Assembly (NCBI GenBank): GCA_028671895.1
Contig: CM053806.1
Coordinates: forward strand, 22,021,001-22,085,000
Source of the DNA: Oenanthe sinensis
Taxonomy: Eukaryota > Streptophyta > Magnoliopsida > Apiales > Apiaceae
Length of the DNA stretch: 64,000 nt
Reading direction: 5' to 3'
The translations under genes and the position numbers were made by a program. This document shows positions 15,001 to 26,096 of this stretch, piece by piece. The notes under the pieces were generated by a model, which searched no databases, was not told the DNA's origin, and saw only the letters and a program-made list of their open reading frames with translations. Positions within the stretch are counted from its first letter, which is position 1; the number at the start of each line of letters is the position of its first letter.

Positions 15001-15041
15001 ATGATTTGATACAATATTTGCAGCAGGGCATAGAAAAATGA
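1..15041 (+). CDS. PI4KA1: Phosphatidylinositol 4-kinase alpha (PI4KIII-alpha), C-terminal ~1,200 codons; 5' end outside window
   Basis: Makes phosphatidylinositol 4-phosphate at the plasma membrane, in the conserved PI4K complex. Exons read from frame and GT/AG borders: 2-121, 937-1095, 1213-1395, 1780-2319, 2403-2762, 3567-3781, 4420-4603, 4757-4893 (or from 4754), 5008-5161, 5896-6162, 6723-6800, 6964-7029, 9221-9393, 9599-9794, 12740-12880, 13748-13956, 14233-14394 and 14783-15041. All splice phases match, with no stop or frameshift. Exons 5008-6800 carry the helical PIK accessory domain. The kinase domain starts at 9599 with the ATP-site lysine in SAAKVPIMITF, then GDDCRQDVLALQ (12740 exon), the catalytic loop KDRHNGNLLFD (13748 exon) and the DFG-like metal site HIDFGFILETSPGG (14233 exon). 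It ends YDLIQYLQQGIEK-stop, the usual PI4K C terminus. The roughly 2.2- and 2.9-kb introns are swollen by repeats. The gene looks functional as far as it is visible. Confidence 0.95.
5247..5387. mobile_element. Stowaway-like MITE in a PI4KA1 intron
   Basis: The left end TCTTCCCTCCGTCCCAC and the right end GTGGGGGTGAGGGAGTA are near inverted repeats enclosing about 105 bp of AT-rich DNA. The CTCCCTCC(G/A)C-type terminus is typical of plant Stowaway (Tc1/mariner-derived) MITEs. It lies in the intron between exons 5008-5161 and 5896-6162. The target duplication is not clear. Confidence 0.5.
7405..8640. repeat. Repeat-rich insert in the 7030-9220 PI4KA1 intron
   Basis: A block of about 115 bp (near 7412, containing TACACGACACAAACTTTAGG) recurs imperfectly near 7526. 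Further on, TACACGACACGA-type words recur around 8490-8620. At 7991-8031 and 8032-8072 a 41-bp unit containing TTTTTTAACCCGCTGTCC is tandemly duplicated with few changes. No coding signal was seen. It is probably decayed transposon sequence, of unidentified family, and accounts for much of this intron's length. Confidence 0.45.
10262..10352 (-). repeat. tRNA-derived SINE-like element (minus strand)
   Basis: Read on the minus strand there is an A-box-like stretch (CCTAGTGATAAGG) and then a good Pol III B box, GGTTCGAATCC, at 10302-10312. It is followed by GGTTCGACCCTCCCCAGAC, wording common in plant SINEs. There is no cloverleaf or anticodon arm, so it is not a tRNA gene. It lies in the largest PI4KA1 intron (9795-12739). 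Confidence 0.55.
10549..10985. mobile_element. MITE with long imperfect inverted ends in a PI4KA1 intron
   Basis: The left ~60 bp (GAGCATGGGACAGTATAACA, then AGTGTAAC words) pairs as an inverted repeat with the right ~60 bp (AGTGTAACCTTTACACTA, then GCATGGAGAG). Internally, AGTGTAA and TTACACC words recur in both orientations. There is no transposase ORF. The size and the GAGCAT..TCCAATGGG wording resemble PIF/Harbinger-type MITEs, but the superfamily is a guess. Confidence 0.5.
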
Positions 15042-16059
15042 TCTAGATCTTTTGGGTCATCATCTGATATGTACATGTGTATCTGTGTTATTTGATCAGC
15101 TATTCTTTATTTAAGGTAGGAACATTTTATTTGGAGGAACTACCCACTATTGTTGTGAAAGTTATCTAAGCCAGGAAGTAGGTAAATGAGTTTGTTGTTA
15201 GTGGCGAATGGTATCCCTTGGTGGTGGTTGTAAATATATAGTTTGTAGCTTATAATTATCAATGAAATGTGCATTTGCTGAAGCGAAATATGCAAACATA
15301 GAGACATCAGTTTGCCCTTGTTGTCGCGACTTAACTTGTTTATATACCATCATCGTAGTGGATACATATATTTCTTCTTTTGGGTGGTTCTGGGATGAGA
15401 ACTGTGTCCAGTGTCACTATCCTGGTCCGACCAGCATACTTTAGGCCTTTTGTGGTATTTGTTATACTGTTGTTTATTTTACAAGTATTCTATTTAAAAT
15501 GTGTTGTTAATTGTTGAGATTTATATGAATGCAGGAAGGTTCATTATTATTAATTAAGTTGGAGACTATGAATATAACATGTGATATTTGAAAAATTTTG
15601 AAAACAAATTTAGGACCTGTAATATTACTCTTTAAATATTTACCTTTTTTTTTTAGGTAGTAGCAGTTGGACCTCATTTTTTTACTTCAGAATGCTACTG
15701 AATGGATGGAATGAGCGATCGAGGCAGATTTAATTGTTTTGTTCACGTCCTATATGGTTCTCGTGCTATCCCTACCCCATCTATTTTTATGGTGGTTCAA
15801 TAGTTTGACCTTTTTATTTTGTCCAATGGAATCCTATATAAAGATAGTTTGAATCTTTTGTCTACTTTTACATTTGTGAGTTGGTCTATTTTGTTTAATG
15901 GACGTATTGTAATAGTTACATCTGTTTTTCAAATAAAACTTCTAACAATTTGATTCATTGTTAGAGTAAGTCTAATGTCAATGTTAAAATAGATATAACT
16001 ATTGCTATAATATAAAATGAAAAAAAATACATTTTGGTATTAAAATAGATTTCATGTTC
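15042..16059 (+). other. PI4KA1 3' UTR and AT-rich intergenic DNA
   Basis: No coding signal follows the PI4KA1 stop. The first ~220 bp, up to the AATGAA at about 15260, is a plausible 3' UTR with a poly(A) signal. The rest is AT-rich spacer in which I see no structure. Confidence 0.4.
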
Positions 16060-16830
16060 TAAGAGAAATGACCCAAAATGGCAAAGATTTATAACGTAAT
16101 GGCCAAAATGGCACTCACAGGTGGAATGATCTAAAATGTCACTCCTTAACGCGAGATAATATATCGTTTTGATTTTATATAAAAACGCTATATCGTGTAG
16201 CGTTTTCTTTAAAAATTAGAACATATCCCCAAAACCAAACATGGTGTTAGGTAAAAACTATTTGTAGTTAAGGTTAGGACCCTAATTTAACCGTTTTTAA
16301 TATTTTAGGGTTCATTAATTCCCTAATTGAGTTTTAAAAATATTAAGTTTAAATTAAAAGTTAAGTATTGAATTTATAACCTGTAATAGAATGTTCAACG
16401 ATGTAGGGTTTAATTTAAGTTAGGACCCTAATTTAACGGTTCTTAATTTTTAATATTTTAGGATTTATCAATTTCCTAATTGGGTTTTAGAAATATTTTG
16501 TTAAAATATTCAGCAGAAGTGAGAAGAACCTGGTGGGAAGGGGCTAAAACGGAACTCAATATTGCGTTCTGGTTATTTTTTTATAAAATTTTGACTTAAA
16601 CGCGCCTTTATCATGCGTTTAAGTTTAAACTCAATTTCGTGTTGCGTTTTTGTGTTAAATTTTTTTATATAAAACGCCACACGATGTAGCGGTTTATCCA
16701 AAACTCAACTTCATTCCGTGTTTTTTTTCAGAATAAAAAAATTAAGAGTACAAACGCAACACGATATTGTATTTTGGAGTGATATTTCGAACTATTTCTT
16801 CCGGTTATGTCATTTTGGACATTTATTGTT
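16060..16830. mobile_element. Decayed transposon remnant with long imperfect inverted ends
   Basis: The left side (ATGACCCAAAATGGC, then AAATGTCACTCC and an ACGCGAGATAATATATCG block) and the right side read in reverse (TGTCCAAAATGACAT, then ATATCACTCC and an AACGCAACACGATATTG-like block) are similar, so the ends are long imperfect inverted repeats. Internal ACGC..ATATCGTGTAGCG words recur. No ORF survives. A Mutator-like origin is possible but unproven. Confidence 0.35.
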
Positions 16831-17545
16831 TAAATAGTTACACATAAGGTCAATACCCATGTTCCGATGCATGATTTCGAATAGAACCAAGAGATGATCT
16901 CTCGTAGTTTTTGCAGGTTGATTTCCCAACTTTTCATGTCGGAAAAACAAAAAGAAAAGAAAAGAAAAGAAAATTCATTAGTAGCTGAATTGGTAAGCTC
17001 AAAAAATCAAGTAAAACGAAAGAGCAACCAATTTTTGAGGTGTATGCCCTCAGAATTTGATTCCATTGTCAATATATATATATGTGAGTTATTTAAATTA
17101 AGAAAGTTAGTGTAGATAAATAAAAAAATATATATTTTTACATACATTTTCTTTCAAAAAAACGGTTTTGTATAAAATAATTTTAAAAAAATATGATACG
17201 TAATTTTTGCGATTCAAGATGTGATTTTACTTTTAAATTTTCAAATTTAATTTTAAAGTTAATCTGGATGTAATTAGAAATACAATTGACGCGAATTATA
17301 TTTTGGGTTGTAAAAGTTACCAGTCGTATTTAGAAATAAGTTTTTTAAAATTATTTTGAATAATTTTTAGTGTTTAAAATTGAGGTCTTGCCTTAGTATT
17401 TAGAAATTATTTTTTAAAAAAATAAGGTTTTTTCACATGTTAACAGGTATGAGCTTTAAACCCATTTCTTTATATGTGTATATATGGATTGTGAGTATAC
17501 TCATGGACCCCTTAATTCATTATTTTGATTTTTGTATGTAGAGTG
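16831..17545. other. AT-rich intergenic spacer upstream of the pfkB-kinase pseudogene
   Basis: Purine-rich and AT-rich tracts (AAAGAAAAG repeats near 16950) with no gene. The last ~100 bp before the ATG at 17546 would be the promoter and 5' UTR of the broken kinase gene. No motif is convincing. Confidence 0.3.
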
Positions 17546-17745
17546 ATGAGTAGAAGAAGCGTACAAGTGAAAAATGAGGAGGGTGGTGGTGATCCAGTGA
17601 TTATTGGTGGAATGGTATTGGACATTCCCAGAACTACCACTCCTGGCAAGGTTCTTGATTTGAAAAAACCCCTACTTATAATTATAAGGGTTCTGAATAG
17701 TTGACCGACCGTTGTTTTCAAAACATATAGAGTAGAAACCAAATT

Positions 17746-18034
17746 TCATTTCCATTGTAGTTTATGAATGCGATCATTCTGCTCTTTCCAAATAGTATGG
17801 CCTGCTATCGAGAGGTATAAAAAGTATTCCTTCACCTTAACCACCCCCCCACAAGTAAATTGACCTTGAAGATATCTCCCCCAATCACATAAGAGAGGGA
17901 ACCAAGCATTATGAAAGACTAGTTTTGAAAAAGGAGCATTCATCAAAGATATGTTTACACTCTTCTGCATCCTTGTATTGCATAGAACACACCCCGAATC
18001 CACATTAAGCCCAAACTGCACCATACGATCCTTG
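17746..18034 (-). mobile_element. LINE fragment (zf-RVT region), downstream part, cut by Copia
   Basis: The minus-strand reading has the zf-RVT pattern that follows reverse transcriptase in plant LINEs: DRMVQFGLNVDSGCVLC, then KLVFHNAWF.., ending HTIWKEQNDRIHKLQWK. The piece is open but short. It continues at 26010-26096 across the Copia insertion: the codon at the junction is split by the CCTTG target site. It must have sat in the kinase gene before the Copia arrived. Confidence 0.75.
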
Positions 18035-19193
18035 TGTTAGGGAGTATACTGAACTATTCGTTTGAAGTATATGACATTGTCTTTTTTTATTGAGAATCTT
18101 GAATGCATATTTTAACACTGTTTGTATATTATATATTGTGGATAATCTAGTATCAAATGGGATAACAGAAGATTAGATTGTCAGTGTCTATATATAATAT
18201 AATAAATGTTCACAGTTTAAGTGGAGTTAAACAAACCACTGGAATGACTGAAGTATTATTTGGAAATAATCTATCTTGATTATTGAATAATACTTGTATG
18301 CTTTGTGTATATTGAACGGGATTAAAATATTAGAATTGTTCTTCTATTCTGATAATAAAGAAGAACTAAGATTCTATAATATTATTATTGCTTAGGTTCT
18401 TAATCTGGATACAGTGATTGACACTTGTATGCAATGCACATGTTTTGATTCATATGTGATGTGATTTTTGTTAATCACAATATTATGTTTTGGACAATGA
18501 CATTGCATACAGAGTGAGATATTGACTATAAAAGGAAACCGTGTCCGAAAATATTCGGGTGATGATGTCCTCTTGAAAGCTCATAAAGATAATTATGCTT
18601 TAGTCCTGCAGGCAGATTTGTTCTTGCATAATTATAAGGTTGAGTGGATAATCAAGGATAAAAGATATTGATTAAATTAATTATCAGAAATTAATTTAAT
18701 TAATGGACATTCGATATCTTAAACATGGGGAATTTAATAAGCAAATAATATTGGAGCCGAATTAAATAATTAAATTACGGCATTAGGAGAGGTAGTGCAA
18801 ATATTAATTCTTTAGTGGATTGAATTAATATTTAATGACATTGGGCTTGACCCAGAATGTCATTGGAAGGCCCGACCTAATTATCCAGGATCCCTACTGT
18901 AGCCTATATATATTCATCTTATTCTCTTCTAGCTAAGAGTTGGAAAGAACTAGGGTTTTTGTGAGCAGCCGTTCAAGGAGGCAACCAAGAACTAGGGTTC
19001 CAAGATCTCAAAGTTAGAAGGGAGGCAACCTTGGGAGGATCGAAGGCCACACTTCGCTCAAGGTGAATACGGGAATACAGTAGAAGACGTGGATTTGAAT
19101 CGCTTGCGCCGTAGCGATTAAGGTTAATTTTCTATTCAAACTCGTTCGTTTTCATATTATAAAACGCAGCATCATGATTCGATTGTCCCAACA
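18035..19193 (+). repeat. Copia 5' LTR
   Basis: It starts TGTTAGGGAG and ends GTCCCAACA. A TATA-like TATATATAT at about 18905 would start the genomic RNA. A perfect 12-bp AT-only inverted repeat (arms ATTAAATTAATT, 5-bp loop) lies near 18667-18703 in both LTRs. Confidence 0.93.
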
Positions 19194-19212
19194 ATTGGCA
19201 TCAAGAGCCAGG
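19194..19212 (+). promoter_or_regulatory. Copia primer-binding site
   Basis: ATTGGCATCAAGAGCCAGG follows the 5' LTR directly. It resembles the initiator-tRNA-Met complement (TGGTATCAGAGCC) used by most plant Copia elements, with small differences. Confidence 0.7.
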
Positions 19213-20796
19213 TTCTAGGGTTCTGCGTTATATGATATGATGTCCATGTCGTAATTATGTATGTATATAGTGGTGGGTTTGTATTGTTTTTTTGATGCAG
19301 GTTGTTATCCACTATTATGGCCATGGTTTTAATTATGTTTTTGGATCCCACGTGGTTTATCGTGGTTGTAAATTAAATCATGAGGGTTGATCATGATTAG
19401 TTTTAATTTTTGATTTCTATTTTGATTGTAATCTTGTAATTCGAATTGTATTCAATTTAGATTATGATCTGATGTAATAGAATAGATTTTTCTGTTGTAT
19501 TTGTCGTATGTAATTGTTTGATCGACGAAGATGCGAGAAACAGAGTTTTTCCGCTGCTATATGCTGTTTTCGTGGCTGCTTCGCTGTTCTGGCTACAGAT
19601 TTTGCATACGATATCCGATTGGGGCGAATAATACCTTTTCGGAAACGGCAGAACGAGACCTACAGGCTGAGATGGAAACCATCTCGAGATTTTTCAAGCC
19701 ATTCTGAGCTCGTTTAGGCAGTCAAACAGGCGGCTGAAGATTTTCAAAAATTTATCGATGGATGATTTTGAAGATTATTCTTCGGGGCCATAATAGTGGA
19801 TGTATTTTATTATGTTTTACATAATGTTTGCTGATCTTGATTATTACTACTATGTGTTCCATGTTTGTTTGTTATGCCATGTGATACTAACCCTTCGCAT
19901 GCTAGAACGACATGGACATAGGGCTGTTTTATTATGCTTTAATCATGATGAGTATGCTGCTATGTTATGTGTTATATGTATTGTTATTATGATACATGTG
20001 GACTGCGAGAAAATAACATAGGACGATGCATCTAGATAAAATCCTCATAGTAAAATACTAAGTGGGAGAGGGAATTAATTTGGTATTAAATCCCATGGTC
20101 TCCATTATTGTTTGTATGTAATTTAACACTAAGTCGAATATAAATTATGTATACGTCACCCATCGTGGCATGTAATTTATGGTGTCTAGAGTGTTATGGA
20201 AATTACTAGAACAAACTTCTAAAATTTATTATGAATATTGGAAGGTACATATGTCACCCAACGTGGCGTACTAAGTTTCATAGAATTCAAATAATAAAAG
20301 GATACCCTATTTTTTGATAGTTTTCACGCTCAACTAGGAAGAGAATCTAAAATAACACATCTTTGAGTATTCTTGCGTTGGTGTCTAGGAAAGCGTGCAG
20401 CTTACCTGGCCATTTAGATTGGTGTCTAGAAAAGTGGTTAGCCTCTTGGCAATGCTTCCACCGGCCTGGCCAGTCAGTCTGAATACTCTTTAGATTTGTA
20501 ATTTTAGTAGTATCTTATTGTTAGGAGCAAGAATTTATCATAGTCAAAAGGCGCATCTGGTATTATTATTATTAATTTAAGATTTAATAATGGTATACAC
20601 TTAGCTATGAAAAATAATATAGATCACCCTAACGTGACTAATTATTTAGTAGTAGGACCGAAGTAACATTTAAATAAATTTAGGTGGTATATAAGTCACC
20701 CAACGTGGCATACCGGAAACCTATGGTATTTAAGTGTTGGTGTTTTAATTTTAAATAATTGTTAGAGGAACCAATTTTTTTAAACACCCTCTAATT
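19213..20796 (+). other. Long untranslated leader of the Copia element
   Basis: About 1.6 kb with no convincing ORF. It holds four copies of a TCACCC-A-CGTGGC-type motif (20154-20172, 20252-20270, 20622-20639, 20693-20711) and two TTGGTGTCTAG(G/A)AAAG(C/T)G blocks (20380-20480). These probably serve packaging, dimerisation or translation, but this is inference. Confidence 0.6.
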
Positions 20797-23700
20797 ATGT
20801 GTTATATGTATGATTCTCAGGATATAATGGGCTTTAATCCACTTTTTACCATACTTAAGGATAACAAACTTACTGGACCTAACTATATTGAATGGAAACG
20901 TAATTTGGACATTGTGTTGACTGCTGAGGAGTACAAATTTTGCATTAATGAACCCAAGCCAGAGGAGCCTGCTGAGAATGCTTCTGAAGTTGAGAAGGAG
21001 TATTATAAGAAGTGGATTAAGGCTGATGAGATGTCGCGATGTTACATTCTGGCAGCAATGTCAGGTGTTTTGCAGCATCAGCATCAGGCTATGGCCACTG
21101 CTTCAGATATGCTCTTTAATCTCAAAGAACTTTTTGGAGATCAGAATAGGGCTGCAAGGCAAGTAGCAATGAAAGCTTTAATGAACACTCAGATGGCTGA
21201 AGGGACACCTGTAAGGGATCATGTTCTCAGGATGATGTCACATCTGAATGAGATGGAGATCCTTGGTGCTGAGGTTGATGGGGAAACCCAGATCGATATC
21301 ATCCTTATGAGTTTACCCAAAAGTTTTGAGCAGTTCCGCTTGAATTACACCATGAACAAAAGGATGTATAGTCTTGCGGAACTTCTGACAGAACTTCAGG
21401 CAGCTGAAGGACTTTTTCAGCAGAGTGTTCAAGTCAATGTGGCTGAGAAACCTTCTTCTTCTAAGCCGAAAGCCAAGAAGAAGAAAAAGGCTCAGACACA
21501 GAAAGTTGTGAAAGCTGTGGGAGTTCAAGGTGGTGCTGTGAAAAAGCCCAAGGGCAAGTGCTTCAGGTGCAAGCAGTCGGGTCACTGGAAACAGGATTGT
21601 CCTCTTCCTAAGAAGAAAAACAATACTGGTATGTCTCTTTCTCTAGTTACAGAAACATATATAGCGGCTATATCTACGAGCACTTGGTGTGTAGATACAG
21701 GAGGCACTGATCATGTTTGTAATTCTATGCAGGGGTTCCAGCAATCCAGAATGCTTAGAGATGGCGAGATATATGTGTTCATGGGAGATGCTACGAAAGT
21801 AGCAGTAGTTGCAGTGGGAGATGTTAATTTATCTTTTGGTGATGATAGGAATTTGGTTTTGAACAATTGTCTTTATGTACCTTCGTTTAGAAGGAATTTA
21901 ATTTCGGTTTCTAAACTTGCTTTGGATGGTTATAATGTTTGTTTGGATCATAATGTTTCAATTATGAGGAATAAACTAGTTATATGTTCTGGTACATTGC
22001 AAGACAATTTATACATAATCACTCCTAATCAACCTGCACTGCAACTACAACATAGGGTATTAAATAACACATCTTCTATCACTACTAAAAGAAAGGAACC
22101 TTCTTCTTTGAACCAAACATATCTTTGGCACTTAAGATTAGGTCATATTAACTTGAGGAGGATTCAAAGACTGGTAGTAGATGGGCCTTTAGGCTCATTG
22201 GCAGTGGAGCCATTTCCAGTCTGTGAATCCTGTTTGGAAGGTAAAATGACCACTAGGCCTTTTAAGGCAAAGGGGAATAGAGCCAAAGAAGTGTTAGAAT
22301 TGGTTCATACTGATTTATGTGGACCCATGAATATTCAAGCAAGAGGTGGTTATGAATATTTTGTCACTTTTATTGATGATTATTCTAGATATGGATACAT
22401 TTATTTGTTGCGCCGTAAATCAGAGTGCTTTGACAAGTTCAAGGAGTACAAAACTGTAACGGAGAAGCGCCATGGAAAATGTATCAAGTCACTACGATCA
22501 GATCGTGGTGGCGAATACTTGCTTGGAGAATTTAGGGATTACTTATCAAAGAATGGGATCATGTCTCAGTTGACTGCACCTGGAACACCCCAACAGAATG
22601 GTGTAGCGGAGAGAAGGAATCGTACTCTTTTGGAGAGTGTTAGATCGATGATGAGTTATTCAGAATTACCCAAGTCGTTTTGGGGACATGCTTTAGAAAC
22701 AGCAGCTTATCTTTTGAATTTAGTTCCTTCTAAGTCAGTTCCTAAGACTCCAAAAGAATTGTGGACTGGTTCAAAACCTAGTCTAAGACATATTCGGATA
22801 TGGGGTTGTCTAGCACATGTGTTGAACAAGAACGTGACTAAGTTAGAATCTCGTACAGAAGTAAGGCTTTTTGTAGGCTATCCCATGGGAACGAAAGGAT
22901 AGTTATTTTATAGTCCTAAGGATCGGGATGTCATTGTTAGTACCAATGCTAGATTCCTAGAGGAGGACTATATGATGAACCATAAACCCATGAGCAGTGT
23001 CGTTTTAGAGGAACTAGTGGGAGAGACAAATAATGAACAAGTGCCAATAGTACAAGTAGAACAGCCACAAGAGAACACACAACCTATCACTAATACCACA
23101 CCGGTGTCTCGTCGTAGTGGGAGGGTTATTCGTAAACCCAGCAGATTCATGTTATTGGGAGAGTCTTCGGACTTGGTCTCTGAGGAACATGATGAGGATC
23201 CCATGACATACGAGGAAGCACTGCAAGACAAAGATGCAGATCTATGGCAAAAAGCAATGAAATCTGAGATGGAATCTATGTATTCAAATCAAGTCTGGGA
23301 GCTCGTGGAACCACCCAAAGGTGTAAAACCCATTGGATGTAAGTGGATCTACAAGAGAAAAAGAGGATCTGACAAAAAGGTAAAAGCTTGGAAAGCAAAA
23401 CTTGTTGCGAAAGGGTATACTCAGAAAGAAGGGATCGATTATGAGGAAACCTTTTCGCCAGTAGTCATGCTAAAGTCGATCCGGATTCTTTTATCTATAG
23501 CAGCTCATCTCGATTATGAGATTTGGCAAATGGATGTCAAGACAGCTTTCCTAAATGGGAGTCTTGATGATGAGATCATCTATATGCAACAACCAGAAGG
23601 ATTCATTAAGGAAGGCCAAGAGCATCTGGTATGTAAGCTTAAGAAGTCCATTTATGGACTTAAACAAGCTTCTAGGTATTGGAATATTCGCTTTGATCAG

Positions 23701-24771
23701 GTAATCCAGTCATACGGATTTGATCAATGTCCAAGCGAGTCGTGTGTGTACAAGAAATGTGAGGGTAGTTCAGTGACTTTTCTAGTGCTATACGTAGATG
23801 ATATTTTACTCATTGGAAACAATGTAGGGATGTTATCAGCGGTAAAGGCATGGTTGTTCAAACAGTTCGAAATGAAGGACTTAGGTGAAGCGGCATACAT
23901 CCTTGGGATCAAAGTTATAAGGGATCGCAAGAAAAGGATGTTGGCTTTATCCCAAGAGCCCTATATTGATGAGGTATTGGCTCGTTTTAACATGCAGGAC
24001 TCCAAGAAGGGTAACCTACCTTATAAACATGGAGTTGCTCTATCAAAGAAACAGTGTCCTAAGACACCAGAGGCGATAGAGAGCATGAAAGCGGTTCCCT
24101 ATGCTTCGGCATGCGGAAGCTTAATGTATGCAATGTTATGTACGAGACCTGATATTTGTTTTGCCGTGGGCATGGTTAGCAGGTATCAGTCAAACCCAGG
24201 ACAGGAACATTGGAGTGCAGTAAAGGCTATACTCAAGTACCTGAGAAGGACTAAGGAGTATATGCTAATTTACAAGGCCTCAGATTTGTTACCTCTAGGA
24301 TATACCGATTCAGATTTCCAAGCAGATAGAGATAAGAGGAAATCAACCTCGGGATATGTGTTTACCTTAGGAGGTGGAGCTGTAATATGGAGGAGTGTAA
24401 AGCAGAAATGCGTTGCTGACTCTATCATGGAAGCCGAATATGTGGCAGCTTCGGAGGCAGCCAAAGAGGCAATATGGTTCAGAAACTTTCTTTTGGACAT
24501 AGATGTGGTACCTAATTTGCCTGGGAGCTTGACAGTGTATTGTGATAACACTGGTGCTGTGGCAAATGCAAAGGAACCGCGAGACCATAAGGCAGCAAAA
24601 CACATCGAGCGTAAGTATCACCTTATACGACAATTCGTTAAGCGAGGAGATATTATTGTGACTGATATAGCATCAAAGGACAACCGGGCAGATCCTTTCA
24701 CAAAGAGCTTACCAGCTAAGGCTTTTGAGCAGCACGTGGAGGCGATAGGAGTCAGATGTATGGTCACATAA
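20797..24771 (+). pseudogene. Copia gag-pol polyprotein, open except for one in-frame TAG
   Basis: Translation could start at 20797 or, more like relatives, at 20827 (MGFNPLFTILKDNKLTGPNY). In order: gag; zinc knuckle CFRCKQSGHWKQDCP; protease with VDTGG (usual DSGA); GAG-pre-integrase WHLRLGH; integrase with HTDLCGP, FIDDYSRYGY and TPQQNGVAERRNRT; RT with WQMDVKTAFLNG and the YVDD active site in LVLYVDDILL; RNase H with YTDSDFQ and EAEYVAASEA. At 22900-22902 a TAG interrupts the frame after GYPMGTKG, where relatives have tyrosine; the same frame continues to 24771. All catalytic residues on both sides look intact. The element is unable to make pol alone, unless by read-through or complementation. 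Confidence 0.9.
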
Positions 24772-24837
24772 TAGTTATTTAATTGGTAGTGGATTGCTTG
24801 TAATAAAACACTGATATACTCAAAGAATAGCTTGAGT

Positions 24838-24850
24838 ATAAGTGGGAGAT
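24838..24850 (+). promoter_or_regulatory. Copia polypurine tract
   Basis: A purine-rich run (ATAAGTGGGAGAT) ends exactly at the 3' LTR boundary, as expected for the plus-strand DNA primer. Confidence 0.8.
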
Positions 24851-26009
24851 TGTTAGGGAGTATACTGAACTATTCGTTTGAAGTATATGACATTGTCTTT
24901 TTTTATTGAGAATCTTGAATGCGTATTTTAACACTGTTTGTATATTATATATTGTGGATAATCTAGTATCAAATGGGATAACAGAAGATTAGATTGTCAG
25001 TGTCTATATATAATATAATAAATGTTCACAGTTTAAGTGGAGTTAAACAAACCACTGGAATGACTGAAGTATTATTTGGAAATAATCTATCTTGATTATT
25101 GAATAATACTTGTATGCTTTGTGTATATTGAACGGGATTAAAATATTAGAATTGTTCTTCTATTCTGATAATAAAGAAGAACTAAGATTCTATAATATTA
25201 TTATTGCTTAGGTTCTTAATCCGGATACAGTGATTGACACTTGTATGCAATGCACATGTTTTGATTCATATGTGATGTGATTTTTGTTAATCACAATATT
25301 ATGTTTTGGACAATGACATTGCATACAGAGTGTGATATTGACTATAAAAGGAAACCGTGTCCGAAAATATTCGGGTGATGATGTCCTCTTGAAAGCTCAT
25401 AAAGATAATTATGCTTTAGTCCTGCAGGCAGATTTGTTCTTGCATAATTATAAGGTTGAGTGGATGATCAAGGATAAAAGATATTGATTAAATTAATTAT
25501 CAGAAATTAATTTAATTAATGGACATTCGATATCTTAAACATGGGGAATTTAATAAGCAAATAATATTGGAGCCGAATTAAATAATTAAATTACGGCATT
25601 AGGAGAGGTAGTGCAAATATTAATTCTTTAGTGGATTGAATTAATATTTAATGACATTGGGCTTGACCCAGAATGTCATTGAAAGGCCCGACCTAATTAT
25701 CCAGGATCCCTACTGTAGCCTATATATATTCATCTTATTCTCTTCTAGCTAAGAGTTGGAAATAACTAGGGTTTTTGTGAGCAGCCGTTCAAGGAGGCAA
25801 CCAATAACTAGGGTTCCAAGATCTCAAAGTTAGAAGGGAGGCAACCTTGGAAGGATCGAAGGCCACACTTCGCTCAAGGTGAATACGGGAATACAGTAGA
25901 AGACGTGGATTTGAATCGCTTGCGCCGTAGCGATTAAGGTTAATTTTCTATTCAAACTCGTTCGTTTTCATATCATAAAACGCAGCATCATGATTCGATT
26001 GTCCCAACA
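24851..26009 (+). repeat. Copia 3' LTR
   Basis: 1159 bp, about nine substitutions from the 5' LTR (for example at the GAATGC(A/G)TATT, AATC(T/C)GGAT and GAGTG(A/T)GATA positions). It ends CCCAACA followed by the CCTTG duplication. Confidence 0.93.
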
Positions 26010-26096
26010 CCTTGGTGAGCAATCGATTATGAAGAGCTAACAAAGGAAAAAATCACATTAGGAATAAGCCATTAAGCCAAGGAGGAGGGACTAATG
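26010..26096 (-). mobile_element. LINE fragment, upstream part (right of Copia)
   Basis: The minus-strand reading FFPLLALHNRLLTK runs straight into DRMVQFGLN of the 17746-18034 piece once the Copia and one target duplication are set aside. This is the start of a LINE zf-RVT domain. A stop codon lies just upstream (TGA near 26062), so the LINE was already dead. Confidence 0.65.

Larger units (their letters stand above)
18035..26009 (+). mobile_element. Young full-length Ty1/Copia LTR retrotransposon (7975 bp)
   Basis: Two LTRs of identical length (1159 bp, TGTTAGG..CCCAACA) flank a PBS, leader, gag-pol and PPT. The flanking 5 bp, CCTTG at 18030-18034 and at 26010-26014, are a perfect target-site duplication. 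The LTRs differ at about nine positions by eye (about 0.8%) with no length change, so the insertion is recent. It lies inside a LINE fragment, in the same orientation as the host kinase pseudogene. Only one stop codon breaks the polyprotein. Confidence 0.95.
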
